This document shows, piece after piece, positions 28,681 through 39,380 of a stretch of DNA of 64,000 bases. Under the pieces are notes generated by a model. That model saw only the letters and a program-made list of their open reading frames with translations, was not told the DNA's origin and searched no databases. The DNA comes from an uncultured Sphingomonadaceae bacterium. Lineage in GTDB: Bacteria > Pseudomonadota > Alphaproteobacteria > Sphingomonadales > Sphingomonadaceae. The DNA lies in contig CAMYJW010000014.1 of NCBI GenBank assembly GCA_947258815.1, positions 110,018 to 174,017 on the forward strand, in the 5' to 3' direction. The translations under genes were made by a program, and so were the position numbers. Position 1 is the first letter of the stretch. Every line of letters starts with the position of its first letter.

Positions 28681-31600
28681 GCGGCGCGGCCACTGTTCAT
28701 CCTCTCCATGGCAACCAGATGAAGGCGGTCGCGCCCGATGAAACGGTGTGGCTGTCCGCGTCGGCAGGCACGGGCAAAACGCAGGTGCTGTCTTCGCGTG
28801 TGTTGCGCCTGCTGTTGCAGCCAAAGGTTGAGCCATCGCAGATCCTGTGCCTCACCTTCACCAAGGCCGGGGCGACCGAAATGGCGGCGCGGATCAAGGG
28901 CACTCTGGCCGAATGGGTGCGCCTTTCCGAAACGCAGTTGTTCACGCGCCTGGAAGCGATCGGCGCGCCTTCCGATAAGGACACGATCGCGCGGGCGCGC
29001 ACGCTGTTTGCCAGTGTGCTCGATTGTCCGGGCGGCGGTCTGCGGATCGATACGATCCACGCGTTTTCGCAGTGGTTGCTTGCAGCATTTCCGCATGAGG
29101 CGCAGCTCACACCCGGAACGCGCCCGATGGAAGATCGCGAACGCGCGGTTCTGGCGCGGCAGGTTCTGGCAGATCTGCTGGTTGAGGCAGAGCGTACACC
29201 GCTTGGCGATCCGCAACTTCTGGCCGCGATGGAAGACCTGTCCTTGCGCATGGGGCCGGATGCGGTGGAAGCCTATTTGCTGCGCTGTGCCCACGCGCGC
29301 GAGGCGTGGTTCGGGCCGGGCGCGTTTGACAATGCGAACATGCGCGAAAGGGTTCTGCAATTGCTGGGTCTTCCGGCTGATGCGGATGAAAGCAGCATCA
29401 CGCAGCTGTGCGATGACAATGCGTTCGATGTGCAGTCCTTGCGCCAGTGCAGCGCGATCAATGCCGAGTGGGGCACAAAGACCGGCCTTGGTGCCGCAGA
29501 TGCCATCGCGCGCTGGCTGACCGGCGATGCGCCGCGACGCGCCGATATGCTCGATGAGCTGGCCGGCGTATTCCTCACCAAATCGGAAACCATGCGCGCC
29601 AGCAAATCGCAGGAAAAGATCGATCCGGCATATGCTGACTATGCCGCGCGCGTGGTTGAGAACATTGCGAAGGTGCGCGATTTGCGCAGCTTGCTGGCGC
29701 TGGCCAAACGGCTGATCCCCGCGCTGCGGCTGGGCCGGGCATTCGCGCATGCGTGGGAAGATGCGAAACAGCGCGAGGGCCTGATCGACTTCGACGATCA
29801 GATACGTCAGGCCGCAGCATTGTTGAACCAGTCGGCGTTGTCGGACTGGATACGCTATAAACTGGATCGCCGGTTCGATCATATTCTTGTCGATGAAGCG
29901 CAAGACACCAACGCCGCCCAATGGGAAATTATCCGCGCGCTGACCGGCGATTTCTTTGCAGGTGAAGGCCAGCATGGAAATGTGATGCGCACGCTGTTTG
30001 TGGTTGGCGATTACAAGCAGGCGATCTTCCGGTTTCAGGGCACCAGCCCGGAGAATTTCGAAGCGGCGCGCAAACGCGTTGAATCCGAAATGGCGGATGC
30101 CGCACAGAATGCGGCGATGCTGCGCAGCAATGTGCAGGCCCGGACATTGCAAAACCTAGGGCTTGAGCAATCGTTCCGCACGGCATCGCCGGTGCTCGAT
30201 TTTGTCGACACGGCGATAGATCATATCGGTCCGCAAAACTTCGGGCTGAGCGATGATCGCGTGCAGCATCGCGGGCAGTCACGCGCGGGGCATGTTGCGC
30301 TCTGGCGGCCGGTCGGACTGATTGAAGAGGGCGAGGGTGCCGACGATCAGGACGAGGGAGAGGAGGGCTGGCTTTCTTGGCCTGACCGAAAGCTCGCGGA
30401 AAATATTGCGCAGCAAATCAGGCAGTGGACCGATCCGAAAGGCGAAGGCTTCCAGCTGGTCAAAGGGGAAGCGCGGCGCGCCGGGCCGGGCGATATCATG
30501 GTGCTCGTGCGCAAGCGGCGCGATCTTGCCGGGCTGATCGTTGCCCGGCTTCACGCACACGGCGTTGCGGTGGCAGGGGTTGATCGGCTGCGGCTGGGCG
30601 CGCCGCTGGCGGTGCGCGATCTTGTTGCGGCGCTTCGGTTTGCCGCGCAACCGCTTGACGATCTTACGCTTGCGTGTCTCCTCGTTTCGCCATTGATCGG
30701 GTGGAGCCAGGAACAATTGCTGCGCCATGGCTATCGTCCTGAACCAGAGGATCGCAAAAGCCGCCCGGCGCTGTGGAACCATTTGCGGCGCTCTGATCAT
30801 CCCGAGGCGATGGCCGTGTGCGATCAGCTTCGCGCGCTGCTTGGCAAGGCAGACTTCGATCCCCCGCAGGCGCTGTTGCAGTGGTTGCTCACCGGACCGT
30901 GGCAGGGGCGGCGCAAGCTGATCGCCCGGCTGGGGCGCGAGGCGAACGATCCGATTGATGAACTGATCAATGCCACGCACGCCTATGTTGCGACCGGCAC
31001 GCCCAGCCTTGTTGGCTTTCTGCACTGGTTCGATGCCGGCGAAGGCGAATTGAAACGCGAGGCGGACAATGCCGAAGGGCTGGTGCGGGTGATGACGGTT
31101 CACGGATCGAAAGGTCTGCAATCGCCGATCGTGATTCTTGCCGATGCGACGGGCAATCCCGATACAAGCCGGATGGGCAGTGTTTCGCTGCCCGATCCGG
31201 GCGACCCGGAACACCGCGCTGTCCCGCTTCCCGGGCTGGCGCGTGAGGAGCGGGTGGGGCGGATCGCGCAAGAGATCGATAAAGCGCAGCAAGCCGACCG
31301 TGAAGAGCATTGGCGTTTGCTCTATGTTGCGATGACGCGCGCCGAAGAAGCGCTGTTCATCGGTGGCGCGCTGGGCGCACGCGAAAAGGAACCGGCAGCT
31401 GAAAGCTGGTATGCACGGCTGCGCGAACTGTTTGGCACGGGGGAGGAAGTCGCGGACCCGATCTGGTCGGGCAGGCTGGAATGGGGCGATCCACTTGCGC
31501 CAATGCCGTCATCCGGCGCGCCGCCCGAACTGCCTTTGGCCGAAACATTGCCGCCCTGGCTGATGCGCGGGCCGCCAGATGAACCGCGCCCGCCAAAGCC

Positions 31601-32180
31601 TCTCGCGCCATCGCGCGCGGCAGAGGAAGATGCTCCCGATCCGCCGTTCCCGCCCGGAGCCGGAGGCGATGCGGCGCGGCGCGGGACGGTGATTCACAAA
31701 TTGCTTGAACGGCTGCCCGATGTTGCAGAGCCGGACCGGGCCGTTGCAGGTCAGCGCTGGCTTGATCGCAATGCGGCAGACTTTGCACAGGCCGATCGCG
31801 AGGCAATGCTGGCAAGCGCGCTTGATGTAATCGCCGATCCGCAATGGAGCGCGCTGTTTTCACCCGCCAGTCTTGCCGAAGTGCCGATAGCAGCGACAAT
31901 CGGCGAGCGCGTTGTGGCCGGAACGATCGATCGCCTGCTGGTGGAACCCGATCGGGTGCTGGTCGTTGATTTCAAGACCGCGCGCCGCCCGCCTGCCGGA
32001 CTTGCGCAAGTGCCCCGGCCAATCGTTCGCCAGATGGCTGCATATGTGCTGGCGCTGGAAGGCACTCATCCCGGTCGGCGGATCGAGGCGGCGGTGCTTT
32101 ACACCGCAGCGCCGCGGCTGATCGTTATCCCCGATGAAGATATCGCTGCGCACAAGCAGGCCTTGAGGCAGGCGCAGTAA
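28677..32180 (+). CDS. addA: Double-strand break repair helicase AddA
   Basis: 1167 residues; the ATG overlaps the addB stop (ATGA). UvrD-like superfamily 1 helicase with Walker A SASAGTGKTQVLSSRVLRL, motif Ia CLTFTKAGATEMAARI, DEAQDTNAAQWEII, VGDYKQAIFRFQGT, VMTVHGSKGLQSPIVILADAT and LYVAMTRAEEALF. The C-terminal nuclease carries VVAGTIDRLLVEPDRVLVVDFKTARRPP with the catalytic Asp-Lys. It pairs with AddB in a 1:1 complex. The short stretch to trxA carries that gene's own promoter region. Confidence 0.96.
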   Translation: MSGAATVHPLHGNQMKAVAPDETVWLSASAGTGKTQVLSSRVLRLLLQPKVEPSQILCLTFTKAGATEMAARIKGTLAEWVRLSETQLFTRLEAIGAPSDKDTIARARTLFASVLDCPGGGLRIDTIHAFSQWLLAAFPHEAQLTPGTRPMEDRERAVLARQVLADLLVEAERTPLGDPQLLAAMEDLSLRMGPDAVEAYLLRCAHAREAWFGPGAFDNANMRERVLQLLGLPADADESSITQLCDDNAFDVQSLRQCSAINAEWGTKTGLGAADAIARWLTGDAPRRADMLDELAGVFLTKSETMRASKSQEKIDPAYADYAARVVENIAKVRDLRSLLALAKRLIPALRLGRAFAHAWEDAKQREGLIDFDDQIRQAAALLNQSALSDWIRYKLDRRFDHILVDEAQDTNAAQWEIIRALTGDFFAGEGQHGNVMRTLFVVGDYKQAIFRFQGTSPENFEAARKRVESEMADAAQNAAMLRSNVQARTLQNLGLEQSFRTASPVLDFVDTAIDHIGPQNFGLSDDRVQHRGQSRAGHVALWRPVGLIEEGEGADDQDEGEEGWLSWPDRKLAENIAQQIRQWTDPKGEGFQLVKGEARRAGPGDIMVLVRKRRDLAGLIVARLHAHGVAVAGVDRLRLGAPLAVRDLVAALRFAAQPLDDLTLACLLVSPLIGWSQEQLLRHGYRPEPEDRKSRPALWNHLRRSDHPEAMAVCDQLRALLGKADFDPPQALLQWLLTGPWQGRRKLIARLGREANDPIDELINATHAYVATGTPSLVGFLHWFDAGEGELKREADNAEGLVRVMTVHGSKGLQSPIVILADATGNPDTSRMGSVSLPDPGDPEHRAVPLPGLAREERVGRIAQEIDKAQQADREEHWRLLYVAMTRAEEALFIGGALGAREKEPAAESWYARLRELFGTGEEVADPIWSGRLEWGDPLAPMPSSGAPPELPLAETLPPWLMRGPPDEPRPPKPLAPSRAAEEDAPDPPFPPGAGGDAARRGTVIHKLLERLPDVAEPDRAVAGQRWLDRNAADFAQADREAMLASALDVIADPQWSALFSPASLAEVPIAATIGERVVAGTIDRLLVEPDRVLVVDFKTARRPPAGLAQVPRPIVRQMAAYVLALEGTHPGRRIEAAVLYTAAPRLIVIPDEDIAAHKQALRQAQ

Positions 32181-32253
32181 TGCTATTGCGCACAGGCGTT
32201 GTCATTGGCGCTTTGCGCCCTAGATTAGAGTTCGAACCAAAGGAGTTTCCGAC

Positions 32254-32574
32254 ATGCCGACCAAAGCCGTTACCGATGCAAGTTTCGAAGCCGATGTCCT
32301 GAATTCAGACAAGCCGGTGCTTGTCGATTTCTGGGCGGACTGGTGCGGACCTTGCAAGATGATCGGCCCGTCGCTGGAAGAAATCAGCGATGAATTGTCT
32401 GACAAGGTGACGATTGCGAAGATGGATATCGTGGAAAACACAGATGTTCCCGGCCAGATCGGCGTGCAATCCATCCCGCTTATGGTGCTGTTCAAGGATG
32501 GTAAGCCGGTTGCGCAAAAGTTGGGCGCGGCCCCGAAAAACCAGCTCAAGAGCTGGCTTGAAGGCGAACTTTAG
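32254..32574 (+). CDS. trxA: Thioredoxin
   Basis: A 106-residue cytosolic thiol-disulfide reductant. The WCGPC active site is at Cys31/Cys34, with the [18 protein letters not shown] context, the cis-Pro loop QSIPLMVLF and a C-terminal helix; the length is canonical. AAGGAG lies about 10 bases before the ATG. It follows addA in the same orientation, an order common in alphaproteobacteria. Confidence 0.96.
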   Translation: MPTKAVTDASFEADVLNSDKPVLVDFWADWCGPCKMIGPSLEEISDELSDKVTIAKMDIVENTDVPGQIGVQSIPLMVLFKDGKPVAQKLGAAPKNQLKSWLEGEL

Positions 32575-32672
32575 AGGGTTTTCCGTTCAAGCTGACGCGA
32601 ACGGAAAAGCAACGCTCATGCGCTGCGCGGGCTTATCGCACTTTCCGACCCGAATTGATCGGAAAATGCTCT
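32575..32672. repeat. Intergenic palindromic element between trxA and the IMPase gene
   Basis: Two imperfect hairpins fill this gap between convergent genes. TTTTCCGTTC and GAACGGAAAA (32579-32608) form a perfect 10-bp stem; further on, CTTTCCGA and TGATCGGAAAATGCTCTAG share the same TTTCCG/CGGAAA core. No long T-run follows, so this resembles a dispersed intergenic palindrome rather than a classic terminator. Only one copy is visible in the window. Confidence 0.45.
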
Positions 32673-33477
32673 AGATTTCGCCCATTCGTTCGGCCAGTTC
32701 ATCCCACAATTGCGGCGTGGCCGCTCCGATCAATCCGGGGCGGTCATGTTCGTCCACGCGATAGGCTGATCCATCGAGGCGCGCCGCTTTGCCGCCCGCT
32801 TCGTTGAGGAACAAAATTCCGGCTGCGTGGTCCCATGGCAAAGTGCGTTCAAAAACAGAAACATCGTTCTGGCCAAGTGCGAGCCGGGGATATTGTTCGG
32901 CCGCGCAGCGCGGGATATCGACCAGCGCATAATGCGGCGCGATATGGGCTTTTACCTTTTCGCGCTGATCAAGGTCCATGAAAATCAGCGAAATCGCGGC
33001 GACGGGCGGGGATTTACCGCTGCTGCGCGCGGTGATGCGTTGGCCATCGATGAATGCCCCGTTTGCCTTTGTGGCATGGCAAAACCGGCCACTCAGACAA
33101 TCGTAGATCCAGCCTGCGATTGTTTCTCCCTTGTCCGCCAGCGCAACAAGCACACCGAACGGGGGTTTGCCGCTGGCGAAGTTGTTCGTCCCGTCCAGCG
33201 GATCGACGATCCAGCATAACTGGTCATCCAGTGCGCGCATAACCTGTGGGTTTTCATGCGCGCCTTCCTCGCCAACTATCGCTGCTTCGGGCAATAACGC
33301 GGACAGTCGCTCGCACAGCATCGCCTCGCTTTCGTGATCGGCGACGGTGACAACATCGTCAGCGGCTTTCGAAACAATTTCATGCCCTGCCAGCGTGCGA
33401 TAGCGCGGCAGGATCGCGCGTTCGCTTACTTCGCGCATCGCGGCATGCACGCCCGCCGTCAGCGTGTCAGCGTTCAA
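32671..33477 (-). CDS. Inositol-monophosphatase-family phosphatase
   Basis: A 268-residue Mg-dependent phosphatase. Metal-binding motifs are GEEG, the IVDPLDGTNNFASG signature and a C-terminal WDHAAGILFLNEAGG. Substrates of this family include inositol-1-phosphate, histidinol phosphate and PAP; the short insertions here do not decide among them. The proposed TTG start at 33477 overlaps the argJ stop as TTGA, implying coupling to argJ; ATG 33438 is the alternative. Neighbourhood with argJ slightly favours a metabolic phosphatase such as histidinol-phosphatase. Confidence 0.88.
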   Translation of the reverse strand: MNADTLTAGVHAAMREVSERAILPRYRTLAGHEIVSKAADDVVTVADHESEAMLCERLSALLPEAAIVGEEGAHENPQVMRALDDQLCWIVDPLDGTNNFASGKPPFGVLVALADKGETIAGWIYDCLSGRFCHATKANGAFIDGQRITARSSGKSPPVAAISLIFMDLDQREKVKAHIAPHYALVDIPRCAAEQYPRLALGQNDVSVFERTLPWDHAAGILFLNEAGGKAARLDGSAYRVDEHDRPGLIGAATPQLWDELAERMGEI

Positions 33478-34700
33478 GTGCGATAGTCCGCGTTGATTGC
33501 GATGTAGCCGTGCGTGAGATCGCAGGTCCAAACGGTTGCCCGGCCATCGCCCAGTCCCAGATCGACGTCTATGGATATGTTGCGGCCTTTGAGGTGTTCA
33601 GCAACCGGGGTTTCGTCATAGTCGGGCAGGGGCTGGCCATCGCGTGCGGCCCACGTGCCGCCAAAGCCGATGGAAAGCCGGTCACGATCCGCCGGTTCAC
33701 CGGCTTTGCCCACGGCCATGACAATGCGCCCCCAGTTGGCGTCTTCACCCGCGATCCCGGTTTTGACCAGTGGCGAGTTTGCAATCGCAAGGCCAACCCG
33801 GCGCGCGCTTTCATCGCTTGTTGCGCCGGTCACATTCACAGTAATGAACTTTTGCGCGCCTTCGCCATCGCGCACGACAAGGTGGGCAAGCTGGCGACAG
33901 ACATCTTCCAGTGCTGCGGCAAACGCATTGGCGCCGGCGCTGTCAAAATTTGAAAGCGGCGTGTTGCCCGCTTTACCGGTGGCGAACGCCAGCACGGTAT
34001 CGCTGGTGGAAGTGTCGGAATCGACGGTGATGCAATTGAACGACTTGCCGTTTGCATCGGAAAGGCATTGTTGCAGGAACGCCGGTTCCACCGTAGCATC
34101 GGTGAACACATAACCCAGCATCGTTGCCATATCGGGCGCGATCATCCCGCTGCCCTTGATGATCCCGCACAGCGTCACCGTTTTTCCATCAACCACAGCT
34201 TGCGCCATTGCGCCTTTGGAAAACGTATCGGTGGTGCCAATTGCGGCTGCCGCATCTTCCCATCCGCACGGCTGCGCGCTCAACGCAGCGGCCACGCCTT
34301 CGCGTGCCTTGTCCTTGGGCAAAGGCACGCCAATCACGCCGGTGGAGGAAACAAACACCTCGCTGGCGGCGCACCCCATGTGATCGGCAACTTGTCCGAT
34401 GATCTGCTCAACCGCTTCGCGTCCGCGATAGCCGGTGAACGCGTTGGAATTGCCCGCGTTGACGATCAGCGCCCGCGCACGTCCGCCTTTGATCGCATCG
34501 CGCCCGATCTCAACTTCGGAAGAGCAGCACACGTTTTTGGTGAACACCCCGGCAACGGCGGTTCCTTCGTCAAGCTGGGCAAAGGTAAGGTCGCACCGCC
34601 CCCAGTCCTTGTAACCCGCGCGCACCACGCGCAGCGTAACGCCCGCAACTGGCGGCATCGCGGGGAACGGCAGGGCGAGAGGAGATGTTTCGAGATCCAT
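33474..34700 (-). CDS. argJ: Bifunctional ornithine acetyltransferase / N-acetylglutamate synthase
   Basis: A 408-residue enzyme that recycles the acetyl group in arginine biosynthesis. It is made as one chain and self-cleaves; the cleavage nucleophile Thr193 is in APDMATMLG, preceded by GIIKGSGMI. The C-terminal VDLGLGDGRATVWTCDLTHGYIAINADYRT is typical. ATG 34700 faces a divergent small secreted protein. Its stop overlaps the phosphatase start. Confidence 0.96.
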   Translation of the reverse strand: MDLETSPLALPFPAMPPVAGVTLRVVRAGYKDWGRCDLTFAQLDEGTAVAGVFTKNVCCSSEVEIGRDAIKGGRARALIVNAGNSNAFTGYRGREAVEQIIGQVADHMGCAASEVFVSSTGVIGVPLPKDKAREGVAAALSAQPCGWEDAAAAIGTTDTFSKGAMAQAVVDGKTVTLCGIIKGSGMIAPDMATMLGYVFTDATVEPAFLQQCLSDANGKSFNCITVDSDTSTSDTVLAFATGKAGNTPLSNFDSAGANAFAAALEDVCRQLAHLVVRDGEGAQKFITVNVTGATSDESARRVGLAIANSPLVKTGIAGEDANWGRIVMAVGKAGEPADRDRLSIGFGGTWAARDGQPLPDYDETPVAEHLKGRNISIDVDLGLGDGRATVWTCDLTHGYIAINADYRT

Positions 34701-34822
34701 GAGGTCGGCAAATAGCGATATCCACCCGGTTTGCCACGCGGTAATTGGCTAAAACCCTGCCAACGCGGACGATCGCACGGCTCGTAGTGGACTATTAACC
34801 ATCCATTCCCTATCTGGCAGGA

Positions 34823-35101
34823 ATGACGAGCCGGTTTCTCCTGACTGTACTGGCGCTGCTGACCGGGCTTTCGGTGCAGGGCGCAACGGTTGAGGCGCGC
34901 GATCTGTCTGCGCAGCGCGCGGTTATCGGCGTTGCATCGAGTGTGGCGCAGGCGCGGCAGGATAGCCTCGCCGCCACTTTGCCGCAGACTGCCTCACGTG
35001 CGGGCGGAGCCGATGAATCGGCGATGCCGCCGCAGTATGATCCGCGCAGCGATGGCCAGACATCGCCTGTCCTGATCCGGGTGGACCGCGCGCACGAATA
35101 G
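34823..35101 (+). CDS. Small exported protein upstream of secA
   Basis: A 92-residue protein with a clear signal peptide (MTSRFLLTVLALLTGLSVQGA, cleavage near residue 21-26) and a short, polar, low-complexity mature part with no cysteines (QTASRAGGADESAMPPQYDP). The function is unknown. It lies 74 bp before secA and divergent from argJ. Translation is supported by the good signal peptide and coding-like composition, not by a recognised family. Confidence 0.6.
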   Translation: MTSRFLLTVLALLTGLSVQGATVEARDLSAQRAVIGVASSVAQARQDSLAATLPQTASRAGGADESAMPPQYDPRSDGQTSPVLIRVDRAHE

Positions 35102-35175
35102 ATTTGCGTGATTGAGGCGGATTTTATCCCGCGCAATTCTCACCAGTCTGTTCAAATAAATTCAGGAATTTCGCC

Positions 35176-37869
35176 ATGCTCGGCGCACTCGTCAAAAATC
35201 TCTTCGGATCGTCCAACGATCGCTATGTAAAATCGCTCGATAAAATCGTTGGGCAGATCAACGCGCTTGAGGCTGAAATCGGCCAGCTTTCGGACGATCA
35301 GCTTAAGGCCCAGACCGAAAAGCTGCGCGCGCGGCTCGCCGATGGTGCGACGCTTGATTCCATTCTGCCCGAGGCTTTCGCGACCGTGCGTGAAGCGAGT
35401 GTGCGGGTGCTGGGCATGCGGCATTTCGATGTGCAGATGATCGGCGGTATCGTGCTTCATCGCGGCGAAATCGCGGAAATGCGGACGGGTGAAGGCAAGA
35501 CGCTGGTTGCGACACTGGCCGTTTACCTCAACGCGCTGGAAGGCAAAGGCGTCCATGTCGTCACGGTGAACGATTATCTTGCCAGCCGCGATGCGGATTG
35601 GATGGGCCAGATATACACGTTCCTTGGGCTGAGCGTTGGCGTGATCGTTCCCGACATCGGCGAACGGGCCAGGCGCGAGGCTTATCATTCGGACATAACC
35701 TACGGCACCAACAACGAGTTTGGCTTCGATTATCTGCGCGATAACATGAAGCATGAACGCGGGCAGATGGTGCAGCGTCCGTTCAACTTCGCGATCGTCG
35801 ATGAAGTCGATTCGATCCTGATCGACGAAGCGCGCACCCCGTTGATCATTTCCGGCCCGACCGACGACAAATCGGACCTTTACGTGTCGGTCGACAAGGT
35901 TGTGAAGCGGCTGGCGCCCGAAGATTATGAAGCCGATGAGAAAACCAAGAACGTTTCGCTGACCGAAGATGGCGTTGAGAACGTCGAGCGCATGCTGGAA
36001 GCCGAAGGCCTGCTGGTCGGCTCGAACCTCTACGATGTCGAGAACACGCAGGTCGTTCATCATCTCGATCAGGCGCTCAAGGCCGTGATGATGTTCAAGC
36101 GCGATACCGATTACATCGTCAAGGATGACAAGATCGTCATCATTGATGAGTTTACCGGCCGCATGATGGATGGGCGGCGCTGGTCAAACGGGCTGCATCA
36201 GGCCGTCGAAGCCAAGGAAGGGGTAGAGATCGAGCCTGAAAATCAGACGATGGCCTCGATCACGTTCCAGAACTATTTCCGCATGTATCCCAAGCTTTCC
36301 GGGATGACCGGCACGGCCGCGACCGAGGCCGCCGAATTTTTCGACATTTACAAGATGAATGTGGTTTCGATTCCCACCAACGTGCCCGTACAGCGGATCG
36401 ACGAGGAAGACGAATTCTACAAGAACACGAACGACAAGTTTCAGGCGATTGCCCAGCTGATCCGCGAAAAGAACGAGATCGGCCAGCCAGTACTGGTCGG
36501 CACGGTGTCTATCGAGAAGTCAGAGCTGCTTTCAGAGTTTCTCAGTCAGGAAAAAGTGGAACACAGTGTGCTGAACGCGCGTTTTCATGAGCGTGAGGCG
36601 CATATCGTGGCGCAGGCCGGACGCCTGGGCGCGGTGACTATCGCCACGAACATGGCCGGACGCGGCACCGACATCCAGCTGGGTGGCAATGTCGAATTCA
36701 GGATTGAGGACGAACTGAAAGATACCGCGGACGGACCAGAGAAGGACGCGGCAAAGCAACGGATCGAAGCGGAAGTTTCCGCAGAACGCCAGAAGGTGCT
36801 CGATGCGGGTGGCTTGTGCGTGATCGGCACCGAACGCCATGAAAGCCGCCGGATCGACAATCAGCTGCGTGGCCGTTCGGGCCGGCAGGGCGATCCGGGT
36901 CTGTCGAAGTTCTACCTGTGTCTGGAAGACGATCTGCTTCGCATTTTCGGGCCGGACACGCTGTTTTCCAAGATGATGAATTCCAATCTGGAAGATGGCG
37001 AAGCGATCGGTTCCAAGTGGCTCTCCAAAGCCATTGAAACCGCGCAGAAGAAGGTTGAGGCGCGCAACTATGAAGTGCGCAAGCAGGTTGTCGAGTTTGA
37101 CGATGTGATGAACGATCAGCGCAAGGTGGTTTACGAACAGCGCGCTGAAATCATGGATTCTGAAACGGTTGACGATGTCGTTGTCGATATGCGCCACGAT
37201 GCGGTGAATGCGCTGGTCGCCGATGCGTGCCCGCCCGGCTCCTATCCCGAACACTGGACTCTGGAGCAATTGAACGAACGCGCAAGCGATGTTCTGGGGA
37301 TTTCGGTCCCCGTTGCGGACTGGCTGGAGGAAGATGGGATCGAGCCCGATGTGATCGAACAGCGGATCAGCGATCTTGCCGATGCGCACATGGACGCGAA
37401 GATGGAAGGCGATGATCCTTCGGTCTGGCGGCAGGTTGAAAAGAGCATTCTGCTCGATCGGCTCGATCACCACTGGAAAGAACATCTCGCCACGCTCGAT
37501 GCACTGCGGCAGGTTGTCTTCCTGCGCGCTTATGCGCAGAAGAAGCCGATCAACGAATACAAGCGCGAAGCATTCGGTCTGTTCGAATCAATGCTCGAAA
37601 CGATCCGTGAGGACGTGACCCGCATTCTTGCCAACAGCGAACTGCAACTTCCCGCAACCGATGACATGGAGCTTCCCGAGCTCCCCGATTTTCTGACCAG
37701 CGAGGGCCCTGGGTTCACCGAGGGTGGGGCTGACGATTCCGAAATCGTCGTTCAAGCGCCCACTGCCGCCCAGAACAATCCATATGCCGGTATGGGGCTA
37801 AGCCGCAATGCGCCATGCCCGTGCGGTTCGGGCAAGAAATACAAGCATTGCCACGGCGCCCTGGTCTGA
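35176..37869 (+). CDS. secA: Protein translocase ATPase SecA
   Basis: An 897-residue motor that pushes preproteins through SecYEG. Walker A is [13 protein letters not shown], then [15 protein letters not shown] and [19 protein letters not shown] (DEAD-type motif II). [18 protein letters not shown] is the second NBD motif, and [10 protein letters not shown] follows. The C-terminal zinc-binding SEC-C tail [14 protein letters not shown] is intact, which allows SecB and lipid binding. Only four bases separate its stop from convergent ugd. Confidence 0.98.
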   Translation: MLGALVKNLFGSSNDRYVKSLDKIVGQINALEAEIGQLSDDQLKAQTEKLRARLADGATLDSILPEAFATVREASVRVLGMRHFDVQMIGGIVLHRGEIAEMRTGEGKTLVATLAVYLNALEGKGVHVVTVNDYLASRDADWMGQIYTFLGLSVGVIVPDIGERARREAYHSDITYGTNNEFGFDYLRDNMKHERGQMVQRPFNFAIVDEVDSILIDEARTPLIISGPTDDKSDLYVSVDKVVKRLAPEDYEADEKTKNVSLTEDGVENVERMLEAEGLLVGSNLYDVENTQVVHHLDQALKAVMMFKRDTDYIVKDDKIVIIDEFTGRMMDGRRWSNGLHQAVEAKEGVEIEPENQTMASITFQNYFRMYPKLSGMTGTAATEAAEFFDIYKMNVVSIPTNVPVQRIDEEDEFYKNTNDKFQAIAQLIREKNEIGQPVLVGTVSIEKSELLSEFLSQEKVEHSVLNARFHEREAHIVAQAGRLGAVTIATNMAGRGTDIQLGGNVEFRIEDELKDTADGPEKDAAKQRIEAEVSAERQKVLDAGGLCVIGTERHESRRIDNQLRGRSGRQGDPGLSKFYLCLEDDLLRIFGPDTLFSKMMNSNLEDGEAIGSKWLSKAIETAQKKVEARNYEVRKQVVEFDDVMNDQRKVVYEQRAEIMDSETVDDVVVDMRHDAVNALVADACPPGSYPEHWTLEQLNERASDVLGISVPVADWLEEDGIEPDVIEQRISDLADAHMDAKMEGDDPSVWRQVEKSILLDRLDHHWKEHLATLDALRQVVFLRAYAQKKPINEYKREAFGLFESMLETIREDVTRILANSELQLPATDDMELPELPDFLTSEGPGFTEGGADDSEIVVQAPTAAQNNPYAGMGLSRNAPCPCGSGKKYKHCHGALV

Positions 37870-37873
37870 CCGG

Positions 37874-39178
37874 TCAGGGCCGCCCGATGCTTGCATAGGA
37901 AAACCCGGCGGCGCGCATTTCATCGGGCTGATAGATGTTGCGCAGATCCACGATCACCGGGGCATTTGCGGTTTCCTTGATCCGGTCCAGATCAAGCGCG
38001 CGGAAGGCGTTCCATTCGGTGACGATGGCGATGGCGTCGGCCCCTGCGATCGCTTCGTATGGATCGTTGACCATCGAAACTTCGGGCATCAGCGGTTTTG
38101 CCAGCTCCATGCCTTCCGGGTCGTAAGCGACAACGTCCACCCCGGCGTCGTGAAGGGCCTGCGCGATCGCGATAGACGGCGAATCGCGCATATCGTCGGT
38201 GTTCGGCTTGAATGTCAGACCCAGCATGGCAACCCGCTTGCCGCGCGGGTTGTCTCCCAAGGCATCGATCACCTTGCGGCCCATCGCGCGTTTGCGGGTG
38301 TCGTTCGTCTTGGCGACGGCTTCGACAATCCGCAGCGGACTGTCAAAATCCTCTGCCGTTTTCAGCAATGCCAGCGTGTCCTTTGGAAAACAGCTTCCGC
38401 CATAGCCGGGCCCTGCATGAAGGAACTTCGATCCGATGCGGTTGTCCAGTCCGATTCCGCGCGCCACATCCTGAACGTCGCCGCCGACTTTCTCGCACAG
38501 ATCAGCGATCTCGTTGATGAACGTGATCTTGGTCGCGAGAAACGCATTGGCGGCGTATTTGATCATTTCCGCGCTGCGCCGCGTCGTGAAAAGGATCGGC
38601 GACTTGTTGAGGAACAGCGGGCGATAAACCTCGTTCATGATATCCCGCGCGAGATCGTCGTCCGCACCGATGACAATCCGATCGGGACGCTTGAAATCGT
38701 CGATCGCCGCGCCTTCACGCAGGAATTCCGGGTTGGACGCGACGGCAAACGGCGCATCCGGCCTGGCTTCCTGCAACAGGCGTTCGACTTCATCCCCTGT
38801 TCCGACCGGAACGGTGGACTTGGTGACGACAACCGCGGGAGTCTTGAGATTTTCACCCACTTCACGGGCTACCGCGTAGACGAATGAGAGGTCGGCATGG
38901 CCATCACCGCGCCGCGATGGTGTGCCAACCGCGATGAAAATCGCCTGACAATCAGCGATGCCGCCCGGCAGATCGGTGGTGAATGAAAGCCGCCCTGAGC
39001 GGACATTGCGTTCAACCAGCTCATCAAGGCCCGGCTCGTAAATCGGCATCTGTCCGGCATGGAGCCGGTCGATCTTTGCCTGGTCCTTGTCGATGCAGAT
39101 CACGTCGTGCCCGAAATCCGCAAAACAGGCCCCCGACACCAGGCCGACGTATCCAGAACCGACAACTGCGATTTTCAA
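37874..39178 (-). CDS. ugd: UDP-glucose 6-dehydrogenase
   Basis: A 434-residue NAD-dependent enzyme oxidising UDP-glucose to UDP-glucuronate for exopolysaccharide or lipid A sugars. The Rossmann motif is KIAVVGSGYVGLVSGACFA, the catalytic Cys is in GYGGSCFPKDT, and the C-terminal GLTFKPNTDDMRDSPS binds UDP. I choose TTG 39178 because GGAGG lies seven bases before it and it gives the standard N-terminus; ATG 39220 would add 14 unconserved residues. Possibly single-gene. Confidence 0.95.
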   Translation of the reverse strand: MKIAVVGSGYVGLVSGACFADFGHDVICIDKDQAKIDRLHAGQMPIYEPGLDELVERNVRSGRLSFTTDLPGGIADCQAIFIAVGTPSRRGDGHADLSFVYAVAREVGENLKTPAVVVTKSTVPVGTGDEVERLLQEARPDAPFAVASNPEFLREGAAIDDFKRPDRIVIGADDDLARDIMNEVYRPLFLNKSPILFTTRRSAEMIKYAANAFLATKITFINEIADLCEKVGGDVQDVARGIGLDNRIGSKFLHAGPGYGGSCFPKDTLALLKTAEDFDSPLRIVEAVAKTNDTRKRAMGRKVIDALGDNPRGKRVAMLGLTFKPNTDDMRDSPSIAIAQALHDAGVDVVAYDPEGMELAKPLMPEVSMVNDPYEAIAGADAIAIVTEWNAFRALDLDRIKETANAPVIVDLRNIYQPDEMRAAGFSYASIGRP

Positions 39179-39380
39179 AGCCAAACCTCCAAGTGCAGGG
39201 CGCAGCACGCATTTTCGCATCGTACCAGCAGAATTTCAGATACGCTCATATCCTATTATTCGTGTTTGAGACATTAAATTTGGCACATTTCGGGCAATCA
39301 AATCATCGCGTGTCCGCGTTGTGTGTCAATTTCACTGGATCGCATGCCAGGTTGTCGCAAAGCGTAATGCGGTGGGCTGA

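Noticed and set aside
28617..30152. Long antisense frame within addA/addB (511 codons)
   Set aside because: Shadow of a supported gene, with no recognisable domain.
37808..38887. 359-codon plus-strand frame over ugd
   Set aside because: Antisense to the UDP-glucose dehydrogenase, which has all its motifs; the extra frame has no domain or ribosome site.
39179..39380. Small gene between ugd and the NTF2-like protein
   Set aside because: Stops in all useful frames and no ribosome site; appears to be plain promoter-proximal DNA.
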